A stretch of DNA of 64,000 nucleotides from contig NC_089178.1 of the NCBI RefSeq assembly GCF_947507565.1, positions 2,914,001 to 2,978,000 of the forward strand, given 5' to 3'. This stretch comes from Oscarella lobularis. Its lineage: Eukaryota; Porifera; Homoscleromorpha; Homosclerophorida; Oscarellidae. Position 1 is the stretch's first letter. Each line of letters begins with the position of its first letter. Below are positions 1 to 13,039 of this stretch, piece by piece. The notes under the pieces were generated by a model that saw only the letters and a program-made list of their open reading frames with translations, ran no database searches and was not told the origin of the DNA. The position numbers and the translations under genes were made by a program.

Positions 1-3000
1 TCGTTCATTCCATTCGTGCCACTGCACGACTCGTTTTTTTTTGCAGGCGCGAAGCCTTATCCGAGCCATCTCCACCAAAGAAAATCGAGTTGATTTAGTT
101 CTCACCCGATTGATCATAATGGAATTCAACGACGTAACGAGACGACAAATGGTGACGTAATTGCATTTTTTCTCTTCAGACGCAACTGACCGTCTCCAGC
201 GACATGATGAAGACACTCGAACTTTTCTGCGAGTACCAAAATCGGCTGCGACAGAAAGAAAATGCATCCCATCTAGCGGACTACGATATGGCCATACTCC
301 TCTCGAGACAACCGTGGCCCTCGTTTGGTGGCGCGTGGAGTCGATCGATTTGTAATCCTCAGAAGAGCTGCTCCATCATTTTTGCCAACGGTCTCGGCGC
401 TGCTTTCTCCATTGCGCACAATCTCGGCATAGCGTGAGTGCCAAGGGAAAAGAGAATTCTTCTTGGGAAGAAGAAATGACGTTCGTTTTAGTCTAGGACT
501 TCGAAAAGACAATCACTACAGCCATAACGGTATGTGCTCGGAGTCGAGCGGGGACTATGGCATCATGGCCGAGCGTCACGGCGACGGCAACGATCCGTGG
601 ACTTGGTCGTCGTGCAGTCGTCAGGCCATGGCGCAAATCCTCAGGCAAGAACGCGCTCGGTCCACAGTCAATAAATATTGTAATCGTCATTTCTCCAGTC
701 AACGCAATGTCACCGTTCCGTGCTTGTCCGATGAGGCTCGAGGCAACGAAATCGAGCTGGGACGAAAATTGTCCGGCCGCGCGTACAGTCTCCATGAACA
801 GTGTGAACTTGTCTTGGGTCCAGGGGCGAAGTCGTGTCCCCAACGGGTACGAAGGGGGTCCTCTTTTTTTCTCTCTTGTTCTGAGCGTACAGTACGCAGA
901 GTCCTCCGTGCGAGACGCTGTGGTGCCGAAAGCATCCTGACGCTCACTGCGTGACAGATGGATTGCCATGGGCAGACGGAACACGATGCGGCGTGGGAAA
1001 AGTACGGGTGACCAAGAGCAGCCGCACGGAGATATCGCGAACGCGTTGCCGTTTTAGCACTGCCATCGAGGAAAATGCACCATCGAAGGCACGGACGGAC
1101 GATTTGGGCCCTGGTCGGATTGGGGCCCGTGTTCGCGATCGTGCGGGGGCGGGGTTGCTGCAGCAATGCGACGTTGCGATCAACCCAGGTACGCTCGAAC
1201 TTCTACTCCTCCACTTGCAGCAGCGCTGTTTTTTTTTTCAGACCTACGCTTGGCGGGGGCGATTGCGAAGGTGCACAAATGAAGTACACACCGTGTAACA
1301 TTAGGGTATGTGAAGACAAAAATTTGGCGAATAATTATAATTTCCGGTTTGTCTCGCGTAGAGATGTCCGGCTGGTGACGACGATTTTCGTGAGAAGCAG
1401 TGCGCTGTTTTTGACGGAACCACCTTGGGTTTCGACGAACTAAGCTATCGTGCGCCGACAACGATACGCTGGATACCCGTCTACAAAAAAAGTGAGAAAA
1501 ACTGCCTCCGACTCCGACTCACTCAATTTGGCGTGCCTCCTCTAGAATTGGAGTCCCAGTGCAAGCTATTCTGCTCGACCGACGACGGTGCCGTCTCTTT
1601 CGTATTTCCTCCCGACGTCGTCGACGGAACGCCGTGCCGACCCGACTTGCCGACGGGAAGATGCGCCGGCGGTCAGTGCAAAGTGAGACACGGACGCGCG
1701 CGGCGGTGAATTTTGTATATTTTTTTTCATTGGGCGTTTTGCTATAGGTTGCTGGGTGTGATGGCGCGTTTGGCTCCAACAAGGAATTGGACGTCTGCGG
1801 CGTCTGCGGTGGCAGCAGTTCAACGTGCTATCGGGTGACGGGCCGTTTGAGTCAAATCGATGACGGTTAGTGGAATTTGTCTGGAGGGGCTTAGGAACTA
1901 AAAAAATTGGCTTAGCGGCCGCTAGACGCGATAATAAGGAAAAAGGTTGGGCGAAAAGATGCGCGTACCTAATTGACTTGGGGGCCCCTCCGGTCCATTC
2001 CCGACAAGATATAGAATAGATTGACTGACTTGCGTGCTCTCTGTGTATATATATAGGTTTCAAATTGGCTTTTATCGCACCGAATGGTAGTGCCAGCATT
2101 CGCACGAAGCGGAACGTCAGCGACGGACACTATTTAGGCAAGGAATCCCAATCCCTTTAGGCAGTTAGCGAATGGAATCTTGTCTTGTATTGCATTTCCT
2201 GCATGACATGACGTCGTCATCTTCCCGGGCGATCGTTCTTCTTTTTTTAGTGTAATGGCAGCGGAGAGACGTCTTTGATTAGGTTGTCTTTCTAGTGTAA
2301 TTGTTCCCACCGCGTCTGCTGCACGCTTGGGGTACCCAATTAAAGCCCTAGCACGTAGATGGGCAACCTTACTGGTGCCCCATTAGTACCGATATGATTA
2401 GGAGGGGAGATGACTGGGATGACTATGGATGGCTTTCTGTAACTTCTGCGTTTCTTAGTCGTGAAAAACAGTTCTGGTCATGCTGTCCTAAACGGTAGCA
2501 ACTTGAAGAAGCGATTTTTCGTCTTCAAAGCCGGAGGAGCCTGGTGGAAGTACGACAGAAAATCAGACGGGCTCGAATCGCTGGTTTGTCTTGCTCGACT
2601 CGATGAACCTGTGCTGATAGAGGTTCCGCATTTGTTTCAGCCACTATTGCGTGCATCTATTTATTATTTACATATCTAGATTCACAAACGCGGCGGCGGC
2701 GGAAAAGAGGCGGTCGGCGACGAGCGGGTGTCTTTTGAAAAAGTACGACGTTGTTTGGGTCGGTACACTTTGCCTCGACTGATGCGGTGTTTTATCTTTC
2801 AAAGAGCCGCGACACGTTGCTTTCGTGGGAGTACTATGCGCATCTGGTGAATCCTCGCTTTACCTGGACGTATGCGGGCGAATGGACAAGCTGTTCCAAA
2901 GACTGCCAAGGTAGTGTGAAAAAACAGTCCCCCGTTTAGTTGTTTTACTAAGACGCTTCCGCTCACCGCAAAGGCACTCAGTTCCAAGAATTGAAATGCA

Positions 3001-4649
3001 TTCGAATTCAAGATCGGCAGATAATGCCACCTGAACGATGCAACCACCTACCGACAGCAGCCGAAAAGCGCAAGCAAAAGTCGTGCAACACGCATTGCAG
3101 CTACACGTAATATCGTCCAAATAGCTAAAGTAAACTTCACTGAATTTCCTCTCTCCTTCAAGCTGGGGCTTCGTCGATTTGGGCCAGTGCTCTGTGACTT
3201 GCGGCGTTGGAGTTCAGAGGGCGTCTGTCATGTGCATTCGAACATCCGGACTTGCACCAGGATTGGTCGTCTCCGATGATCGCTGTGACGCACTCGAACG
3301 ACCATCTTCGCGCATTCAGCCCTGCATCGTGAGACCGTGCACGGTGAAAATATGGAGAACAGGACGCTTCGGCGAGGTAAACCAACGCGGAAAAGAATGG
3401 GAAGTCCTGCACACGTACACGCGTGCCGCGTTTTTTTTTTGTTCCTGTAGTGCTCGTCTCTGTGCGGATTCGGTGACCGAATTAGAAGCGTTGAGTGCGT
3501 GGAAGTGGACGAGAGCAGCGTCTCCGAATCGGATTTGACGTGCGATCAATCGGAACCGCCTCGATCCAAGCGATGCCGAGGCCACGAATGTACCCCGGAA
3601 GGAAATGGTGAGTCTACGCGGAGGGTGAGTCAGTCACCGCAGTTATGTCAGTCCCCGCCCTCTGTTTTTTCTCGCAGCGTCTTCGTGCGCCGAATGGAAA
3701 TCGAGAAAATACGCTCAAGACATGGAATACACTCTCGAAAAGAACGGTCGTCTGTTTCGGGTAATTTTTTTCTCGGCTCCCTCGCTCGCAAAGAGAATAA
3801 GATGGACTTTTCTGTCAGGTGTACTGCCACGGAATGGCAGGAACGTTTCCATGCGAATATCTCACGCTTCCCAGTGGGGAAAAACGAAATTATGCGCGCG
3901 TATTTCCCTACTAGTAAGTGAGCGCACTTAGTGGCGCAAAACCGCCAGAACGCGACTGATGTCTAATCCGTCTCGCTTTCTAGCCTAGAAAAACATCGCT
4001 TCTGCCCGCATGACGTCACGGACGAACGCCTATACAAGAACCAGCTGTACTCGGAACGCGGCGCGTCGTTCTTTTTCAAAGTTCGTCTACTCATCGATGT
4101 TTTGGAGATTCAAAGTAAGTCACAACACTCGATCGTATGCGAAACAGGTGCAAACAAGCCTACTTGTGTCTTCTGTGGTCGTGCTTTTTTGCATGAGCAG
4201 CTGATGACCTGACGTTCGCGACGTCTAATGGATCGCGGCCCGAATTTGCGTCCGCCGGCGACTGCTTCAGTCAGCAGCCTTGCCCACAGGCACGTGGCAT
4301 CACTCTTAGCGGGAAATGATAGTCATCTAAGTTTTCCTCTGCTTTATTTACACTAGGGCACTTTTCACATCGATTTAACCGGAACTGGTTTCGAGCTGGC
4401 GTCAGTCGATCAGTGGGAACAGACAGGTCATTTTGAGCACAACCACATGAGAATCGACTATAGAGCGGTGAGACCATATTGGATTAGGTTTTCTTTGGCA
4501 ATAAATGATGGGAGGTCTGTGTCTCTTCGATAAACACGGTCTGCTTTTGTGTGTAGGGAGGCTATGTGGTTGTGAGGGGCTTCTGCGGGGGGTTTTGCGG
4601 TCGCTGCTTCGTTCCCAGTCACAGACTCAAACTGCGTTTTCTTCGTTGA
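1..4649 (+). CDS. ADAMTS-like protein with degenerate zinc site and GON domain (5' end outside window)
   Basis: Extracellular matrix protease family member of the GON-domain (ADAMTS9/20) type. The first visible exon starts near 46, inside the reprolysin domain; propeptide and start lie upstream. Order: end of catalytic domain (to ~660), disintegrin-like and cysteine-rich parts ([12 protein letters not shown] near 960), central TSP1 repeat ([14 protein letters not shown], ~1110), cysteine-rich VCGVCGG (~1800), spacer, three more TSP1 repeats (~2880, ~3180, ~3450), and a GON domain (VYCHGM at ~3820; FCGGFCGRC near the end). Stop TGA is 4647-4649. The expected HExxHxxGxxH reads H-N-L-G-I-A-L-G-L-R-K across the intron at ~435-490: the catalytic Glu and two of three zinc His are lost, while the Met-turn (YGIMA) stays. 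Frame and splice sites are otherwise intact, so this looks like an expressed pseudoprotease rather than a decayed gene. It uses GC-AG introns at ~646 and ~2140. Confidence 0.9.
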
Positions 4650-5415
4650 ATTCGAATGAATGGTAACGACCAGACAGACTGACTTCTAGACATTCGTTCC
4701 TATGCATTGTTACACTTTCTGTTCTTGATTGGTGTTGTATCTCCTGGTAGAATTATATGTGCCTGTCCATTTTCCAGATACCGCGCGTGTCGTTGCTTTC
4801 GCACTGTCGGTGACGTCATTGTGTGTTTTTAGGTCAGTGTACTCTGCATTCCAACGGGGCGGAGCCGGAGGAGGAGATGGGCGGACGAGGGCGCCCACCG
4901 GGGATACCCAAGGCGATAGCGTAACAAAAATCGTAGCGGTGGTAATCGCGTGTTTACATTTCACAGCCGGCCACTCCTACGTTCTTCAGATCCGTGTTGA
5001 TGGAAAGCGGTGCGATTGTGCAGCCGGATCAATTTGGACTCCGAGCATCGCTTGTTGTGACACAACCGTTTACGAGCTGCACTGCAGGTGCTTCGCAAAA
5101 ACGACCCCCAAGGGCATCCTTCAATCGAACGCGCTGATACACTCCCCCGTATAAACGGAAGAAGCAATTTAGCTTGAAGTCCTATTGGCTCGCGCACAAA
5201 CGAAGCTGTACTCCCGGCGCGGATGTTGCGGCTTTGTTCGTCATTCGACCCGCCTTTTCTCGTGCGCACACGGACGCCGATCCAATTAGCCGGGCTACGC
5301 GATATTCGCGGCACTATAAACTTGCTGTCTCCCGATCTGCTCGTGCATTTAGTAACGTCGGACCGGTGCCGAAAGCTTTACGTCTTCAGATCGCTGTGTT
5401 GACGCAAGCGACAGA
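4650..5415. other. Intergenic region between the two ADAMTS genes
   Basis: About 770 bp between the stop of the first ADAMTS gene and the signal-peptide ATG of the second. Open frames on both strands here have no recognisable domain and no convincing splice structure. It presumably holds the 3' UTR of the first gene and the promoter and 5' UTR of the second; no TATA box or repeat stood out. Confidence 0.5.
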
Positions 5416-8400
5416 ATGCCAACACTTATCGTCTCGCTTCTCTTCCTTCTACTCGCAGCATTCTCCTGCAACGCCAATCTACCCCAAGGTCCGTATGGCC
5501 CCAAAATATGTGGGAGTAATCGCTACGATCTATCGTGTGTCCTTAGGACACGAACTCGTAACTCCTCGCCGCTTGGACAGCGTGCGAACGAAGCGCGACA
5601 ACGACGCGGCGGAGCAACGCTCGTTCGTCTTTCGCGCCTTCGGCGAAACTATCGAGCTTCATCTCGAGCCCGACGCAGAATTCCTCGCCGGCTCCTTATC
5701 CGTGGAACGGATCTCGAAGGGCGGTCGTCGCACTCGACTGATGAGCACCGACGCCGATCAAAACAACCTCAAGCGGTGCTTCTACACGGGCCGAACCGAC
5801 TTCGTTCGTTCGAAGACGGCTAGCTTCAATCTGTGCGGCGGATTGGTACGACGACTCGCGATAATTTTCTCATTACGTAGCGCTCCCTCCCACGCTCTGT
5901 CCTCTCTTACCGAACGCGTGTTGTGGCACTTCTCGCTTACATGCGAAGCCTTGCGTCTACGCGGACCCTAAACGCAACGACGTTTGACCGATACCGTCCG
6001 GCGGGCGGGTCCCCGCCCGACGAGAATAAGGGCTTTTTCTTCGATTTCCGGCGTTTCGTCCGAGACAGAATCGATTTGGCCAAAGCAAGCCGAACGACGG
6101 TCTCCCTCTCGCGAATCTCGAGCGTATTCGTCGTCCTCGCGCGTCTGCGCACCCCCCAAACTACAGCGTTACCCCCACCCAGACGCCCTCCAGAGTTGGA
6201 CAGCTAATTAGTAATTGAGTCGCCTAGCCGAGAGAGTTGGAGCTCTGGCGGCGGCGACGGCGGCGACGGCGGCGGCGCACTCGCGAACATCTTCACGCAA
6301 TTAATCGGCAGTCAGCGTAATTGTGTTTCTGGCTTCGTTCTACAGATGGGTGCCTATCGAACGGACGCCGGTCAATTTTTCGTCGAGCCGCTGACAGCCA
6401 CGTCAAACGATACCGACGGCGACGACGTTTACAATCGTCCTCATGTCGTCTATAGGCGCGATAACGCCGAGACGTCGTTCTGCGACGTAACTGGACAAGG
6501 TGTGAAGCTACCTTTTTTTCTTCGACGCATCGCGCGCACACGAGCGCTTGTTTATGCAGTGGGGGTTTGCATAGCGAATAGATGGACGTTTCGGGCCTTT
6601 GCTTAGACAGCTGAGAGCCGCGCGTATACCATTAGTAGTTCGATAGCGGGGTGGCCTCGCCTCTCCTTTTTGTTCCCAATGCCAGCTGCTGCTTTTGTGA
6701 CATCAGCTGGGCATCATATGCACTTCCGATTATTCTATCTGATCTAACCTATTCTTGTTTCCTGTTCCTCGAAAAAAAAAAGGCGCGTTGGCGAATGACG
6801 TCGCTCGTTCCGTCGACGCACTGACGCGTCGTCGACGACGATCGCAGTCTATGGAGAACTTCGTCGAAATGCTCGTCGTCGCCGACGAGTCGATGGCGAC
6901 GTTTTACGGCCGGCGACTCGTCGAGTATCTGTCGACAGTCATGAATGTGGTAAGGAAGAATGTTGTTTAGTGCTGGGGGGATTAGACTTGGCACGTGCGC
7001 GTTGGTTACGCGTCGTGTGCAGGTGGCGGTTTTTTTTGTGCTAATTCCGTTTCGCTTCCTGTGCAGGTGTCTGTTTTGTTCAGCGATCCGTCTCTGGGGA
7101 ATTACGTCAAGGTCGTCATCGTTCGTATTTTGATTGTGGAAAGCAATCCGGTGAGAATGGGGGAGGAAGCGAATCGTATAATCGATACGAATAAAAATTA
7201 TTCTCCCGCCAAAAATCAACAGAAGGCCGGCTTCGTCGTGTCGAGCAGCGCGCCGGCGACGCTGACGAGCTTCTGCAAATGGCAACAGACGGAAAATCGA
7301 CCGAACGGCGAAGAGGGTCACCACGACGTCGCCGTGCTCTTCACGAAGACGAACATCTGTCGTAGCAAGGGCTCGTCGCACTGCGACACGCTCGGACTCG
7401 CCGAACTCGGGGCAATGTGCAACGCACTACGCAGCTGTACGATCGTCGAAGACACGGGCGTGTCGTCCGCCTTCACGACGGCCCACGAAGTCGGTCACCT
7501 GTAAGTCCATACAAACGCGATGCAGTTTGCTGCGCGGAATCCGATGTCGTCGCCGTTGTCGTCGTCGCCCCCGTGTTGTTGACATTGTTTCCCCGAGTCC
7601 TCCGCTTCCGTGTTTTACGTTTGTTTTTTTGAGCGCGAACTATCCGTTCATTTTTTCGCGCGCACAATTCCCGCCAAACTCTCTGCGCGCATGCCCTCTT
7701 TCGTCTCGTTCGATACGCTCGTTTACGAAGACGAGAGAGAGAGGCTCGCAATGGGAACGTTTTATTCATGTGGGAAAGTGACTTTGAGACAGCGCGCACC
7801 TGCACCTGCGCCCCTCCGGCCTGCATGACAATGCAAATCGCTCATTAGAATCATTAATTCGTTCTCGTTTAGATTGAATATGCCGCACGACGGCGCGGCG
7901 CAGGACTGCTTGCTCGCGCCCGACGAATATCGCATCATGGCGCCGAGCCTGAGCTATCTGACGAGCCCCTGGTCGTGGTCGAGATGCAGTAGTCAAGCAA
8001 TCACATCCTTTCTCAGGTTACAAGAGTGTTTGTGTATAATTTATTAATTTGACCACCGTTTCTTCTGTGTGCAGCGGTGGAAATGGTGCCTGTCTGCTCA
8101 ACAGACCACGTGTCGCTCAGAGGAATGCTAAGCCAGTGAGACTGCCTGGCGAGTTGTTCGATCTCGATGCACAGTGTGAAATGGTATTCGGCAAAGGGGT
8201 CACTCGTTGCAAGCACATGGTAACCGAAATCAATATATGTCTTATATATGTATGTATATATTTTCTTTTCTTTTTTTTAGATCAGTTCTCCTTGTCAGCT
8301 TTTGTGGTGTTCGTCGACTCTGACGCCGGCCTGCCGAACGCAGCACATGCCGTGGGCCGACGGGACGCCGTGCGCCAACGGGAAATGGTGCATGCGAGGC

Positions 8401-11400
8401 AAGTGCGAGCCCAAGAACTTTGTGAGTCGACTCGTGAACGGCGGATGGAGCGAATGGTCGTCGTACAGCGTCTGCTCGAGAACGTGCGGCGGCGGCGTTC
8501 AGTTCTCCGAACGACGATGCGATGACCCAACGTACGCGACCGCGCGATTATTGATGTTTTTCTATGATGAAAAAATTTTTTGTTTTTGTTTTAGGCCATC
8601 GGGTGGCGGCGCTTTTTGCACGGGAACTAGACGTAGATATCGGTCCTGTTCGACTAACGTAAGTTCGTTATTTTAGAGCTGCGGTTTATGTGAATAACGG
8701 TCTTTTGTCTCCGCGCGCAGGAATGTGCCGTCGGCTCGACGCCCTTCCGGCAAGTGCAGTGTTCTCAATACAACAACAAACCGCACAATTTCGCCGATCT
8801 ACCGCAGCGCGTTCACTGGCTACCCAAATACGCCGGTACGGGTGGTTTATCGACTTAGCGTTTGCGGCTAGGGAAACAATTCCGTTTGCCTTTCTGATTA
8901 TTTTTTTAGCCAAAGGTCCTGATCGCTGCAAGCTCCTCTGCCACTCAACGACAAACAACTACAAAGTCTATATTCTGTCGTCGAAAGTCGTCGACGGCAC
9001 GCCTTGCTCGCCGGACGGCTTTGATGTATGCGTCGAAGGCCAGTGCAGGGTAGGTCCCATCCCATCATCTTTATGATGCAAATGGAAACCGCTGAATAAT
9101 TCGTTTGTCTTTTTTCTTCTTCTTCTTTGTAGCCGGCCGGTTGCGATCGCGTTCTCGGTAGCGACGCGAAGCGCGATCGATGCGGCGTGTGCGGCGGTCG
9201 AGGAGGCACGTGCGAGCGAATGACGGGTTCCGTGAATCGAACGACCTACGGTTAGAGAAAAGAAACAAAGGCTCGCGCGATCTCTTTTTATCTATGACTT
9301 TATTTTTTTCGACAGGTTACAATCGAGTGGTGACGTTTCCCCGCGGCGCGACGCACATCGTCGTTCGCCAGACGCCACTTCAAGCTCGCGACGACAATTA
9401 TTTAGGTAATAGGGAGGGGGGGAAAATACGGGAGAGATAAGCCTGTGTTTATTCATCAACGTTCTCTACCTACAGCTGTGATGGACGAATCGAATCGGTA
9501 CATCTTCAACGGCGGTTACTTCATTCGTCTCGGTCGGAACAAGTACCAGGGTGCGGGCACTTCGTGGTATTACAACGGTTCCCAAAATGGTCTCGAAACG
9601 TTGACGACGTCCAGCGCTACCGATCAAGCGGTTACGCTAATGGCAAGTTATTCCGGATGAGAAAACGAGGCAAGATGTCAATTCGTCTTGTTTTCTGATC
9701 AGGTTTTGTCTGTGGGACGATTACGCACAGCTGACATTAGATGGTCGTACAATGGGCCCAACCGAAAAGAGAAGACAAGCAGCAGCGTTCCGGCGCTCTC
9801 CTACGCGTGGGAACAAGGCGAATGGACGAATCAGTGCAGTCGCGAGTGCCAAGGAAACGAAAAGAGGATCGTCGTGTGCCGTCAGAATGGCGGCGGTCCC
9901 ATTGTCGATGATGCGTATTGTGCCGACAAAGCTCGCCTAAAGCCGGACGCGAAGCCGTGCAACGCGGCCTGCTATTTTGAGTGAGTTGGTCCTCCGGCGA
10001 CTCTTTGACCCCCCCTACTACGTGTTTATTTCTTTTAGATGGAGTCTTTCTTGGACGACGTGTTCGGTGACGTGCGGAAACGGCACTCAGTCGAGTGTTG
10101 TTAAGTGCATGAAACGCGAAGGCGGCAAACGAGCGACGCATGTAGACGCGTCCAAGTGCGATCTAACGGAAAAGCCAGCGGCAAAAAGGCAGTCGTGCCA
10201 AATAGTGAAATCGTGTCCTTCGCCGTCAGTTGTCAAATCGAATCCCGTGAAAATCAACGGAGAGTGGCGAATCGGGGCTTGGGGCAAGGTAGTTATGATA
10301 AAGGAAAAGTGAGAAATTTCAGCCTCATATACTTTTTCTTTTGTAGTGTTCCGTTACTTGCGGACGGGGCGTTCAGCAACGCCGCGTACAGTGCGCCGAT
10401 TTCGTGCAGCGACGTCTCGTCGACGACAAGCAATGCGATCCGCGCACCCGACCGCAGGAACGGCAAGAGTGTCTCCAGCGGCACTGCGAGGACTACAAAT
10501 GGAAAGCCGACTCGTGGACAATCGTGAGTTCCAGCGTCAATACGTTTTTTTCCTGATTCTCTATCGGATTCTTTTAGTGTTCGAAACGATGCGGAAAGGG
10601 CGTCCAGTCGAGACGGTTGTCGTGCGTCAACACTCACGACGTTCCAGTTGTTGCGGCACGCTGCGTCCGGTTGGCGCGACCGACGACGTCGCGACAGTGC
10701 ATCGGCGAACGGTGCGGATCGTGGATGAAGACCTCTTGCAGCGAGGTAAACAGGCGGCGAGTTTGTGTGAGCATTTCGGCATCTGATTGTTTATTAGTGT
10801 TCAGCTTCTTGTGGAAATGGTCGACGTCTATGTCAGGTGCAGTGCATCGACGAGAGAAGAAACGTTATTGATTCGGTCAACTGTGATGCATCCTCAAAGC
10901 CGAAGGAAAACGAGGAGTGCCTGTTGAAGTATTGTCCGGCCGGAAAGTGGGCACTCGGCAGCTGGTCTAAGGTAAAGATAGATTGAGACAAACCAGTTCA
11001 CGTTGAGAGTTTTTCTTGCGAATTTAGTGCTCTGTTACGTGCGGTTCTGGCGTCAGGCGACAGGCTGTCCTGTGCCGGGGTCCCGATGGGAAATTGTTGC
11101 CGGACTCGGAATGCAACGGGTCGGAACGACTCGCCGGCAAAACGGAGAAGTGCGAATCGCGAGTGAGTTGCTATGACTGGAACGCAGAAGACTGGTCTCC
11201 GGTGAGAGACATATATTTTATGAGAAACCGTTTATATAATCAACGATTCTCTAGTGTTCTAAAACGTGTGGCCGAGGCAATCAACATCGTAAAGTGCGTT
11301 GTCTTGACAGCAACCAGCGAATCGCGCAGGATGCCTTCTGCGACCCGGAGACGAAGCCGGAGAGCACGCAACGTTGCTCAGCCGGTCCCTGTCCCAAATG

Positions 11401-13039
11401 GCACACCGAACCGTTCCAAGATGTAATAAATACCGCGCTGCACTATATGTACATACTGTATTGTAGTAACGGCTTCTTGTCTCCTCAGTGCTCCGTTACT
11501 TGCGGCAAAGGCACCAAGTCGCGTCGCGTCTACTGCCGCGATGCTCAAAAGCGCCACGTGTCCGACGAATACTGTCGTCATCGACGCAAGCCAAAGACGC
11601 ACAAGTCGTGCCGTTTCTCCCTGTGTCCCTCGTGGCGTCCATCGTCGTGGTCAGCGTGTTCTCAAACGTGCGGACAGGGCGAGCAAACTCGTTCGCTCTA
11701 CTGCAAACGTGGCAGCAAAATCGTGTCGTCAACGCTGTGCTCGACTCCCGCGCCTTCCGCGCGCAAGACGTGCCAGACGCGTCCCTGTCCCCAAGAGGTC
11801 GTGACGCCGGTTCGTCACCAATGGCGAATGAGCGGGTGGTCGCAGTGCTCGGCGGCGACGTGCAACGCACCGGGAGTTCAAAGACGGCAGGTCGCCTGCT
11901 TTGACTTTGCAACGGGATCAAGAGTCGACGCCGGGAAGTGCGACGGTGTGCGTCCGTCCGAGACAAGTCCGTGCCGGGGCGAGTGCGGTCAATGGAAAGT
12001 GGGAGATTGGGACGAGGTACACGATGTCACATGTCAAACTCAAACTCTTTTCTGACGTTGTTTTTTCGTCAGTGTTCTGTTCCCTGCGGTGCTGGACTGC
12101 AATCGCGGAGCGCCACCTGTGTTGCTGGCGACGGGAGCGGCAACGCTCTCGCCAACGAGCGCTGTGTATCCAAAGATCGGCCTAGTTTGAGCCAGTCCTG
12201 CAATATGGAGCCTTGCCCTCCCGTGTCGTGTCGAGACGTTCAGAGGAAGCAGAGAAAGACGACGGACGGACTTTACACGTTGAAGATAGCCAATCGCTTG
12301 ATATCAGTAAGAATTCAGTATTCTAATCTGAAGCGTGGCTCTTATGATTTTGCTGTAGATCTACTGCTACGGGATGCGTACTTACGTCCCCGAAGAATAC
12401 GTTCCTCTTTCGTCTCACCTGCAAAATTTTGGCAGTACGTACGCTTACAGGTAAGAGAAGACTTTGCTCACGAAAATTCTTTTTGTTAACCTTCTCGTTT
12501 TCTCAGACTGTTGAATCCCAGCACGTGTCCTAGTATCGTTCAAGAGCAGCAGAACCGTTTCATTCGACCGGAGAAATTTCAAGGGAGCGGACACACGATT
12601 TTCAGTCGAGTTCGACTGGATCTGACGAGAATGGAACTTATAAGTGAGTTCCTCTTTTCTCTTACCGTGGAAGACTGACTAAATTACCTTGTTCATCTAC
12701 ATAGCAAATGACTATCGATTTACAACTGGAGAAGGCCGCAATGAGTACGGCTCAGCAGCTGACTGTTACAGCAGAACGGGATCCTGTCCTATGGTGAGAG
12801 CAATAAAATCATCTTTTATTCATGTATTCATCTTTTTCTTTTTTTAGGGTTCCTTCAAAATCGACCTAAGGGAAACGGGGCTGGTGTTGGACGCTGAAAA
12901 CGAGTGGACTAAAGAAGGCGGCCACGTTTCTGAAAAAATCACGTTCTCGCATGGCAATGCCGTTGCCACAGGTCGTTGTGGCGGTTACTGTGGCAGATGT
13001 CGCCCAAAGAATTCGAGACTTAAAGTGGTGGTGGCGTAA
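5416..13039 (+). CDS. ADAMTS9/20-like metalloprotease with 12 TSP1 repeats and GON domain
   Basis: Secreted zinc metalloprotease of the extracellular matrix, complete. The ATG at 5416 starts a signal peptide ([20 protein letters not shown]). Then come the M12B propeptide ([25 protein letters not shown]; 5550-6510), a furin-type run TRRRRRS (~6830), and the catalytic domain with intact HEVGHLLNMPHD across the intron 7502-7871 and Met-turn RIMAPS. Disintegrin-like and cysteine-rich regions follow ([16 protein letters not shown] ~8350; CGVCGG ~9185). The central TSP1 repeat is [19 protein letters not shown] (~8445). After the spacer there are 11 more TSP1 repeats (~9800-12200), many with the CSxTCG O-fucosylation-type motif, then a GON domain ([24 protein letters not shown]). 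Stop TAA is 13037-13039. A ~500-bp intron follows the propeptide exon (5846-6345). It lies directly downstream of, and in the same orientation as, the catalytically degenerate paralogue, indicating tandem duplication. One GC-AG intron occurs at ~9646. Confidence 0.93.

Noticed and set aside
420-500. Sequencing error as the cause of the lost HExxH motif in the first ADAMTS
   Set aside because: Three separate ligand or catalytic codons differ by whole-codon substitutions while frame, flanking residues and splice sites are good; one error could not do this.
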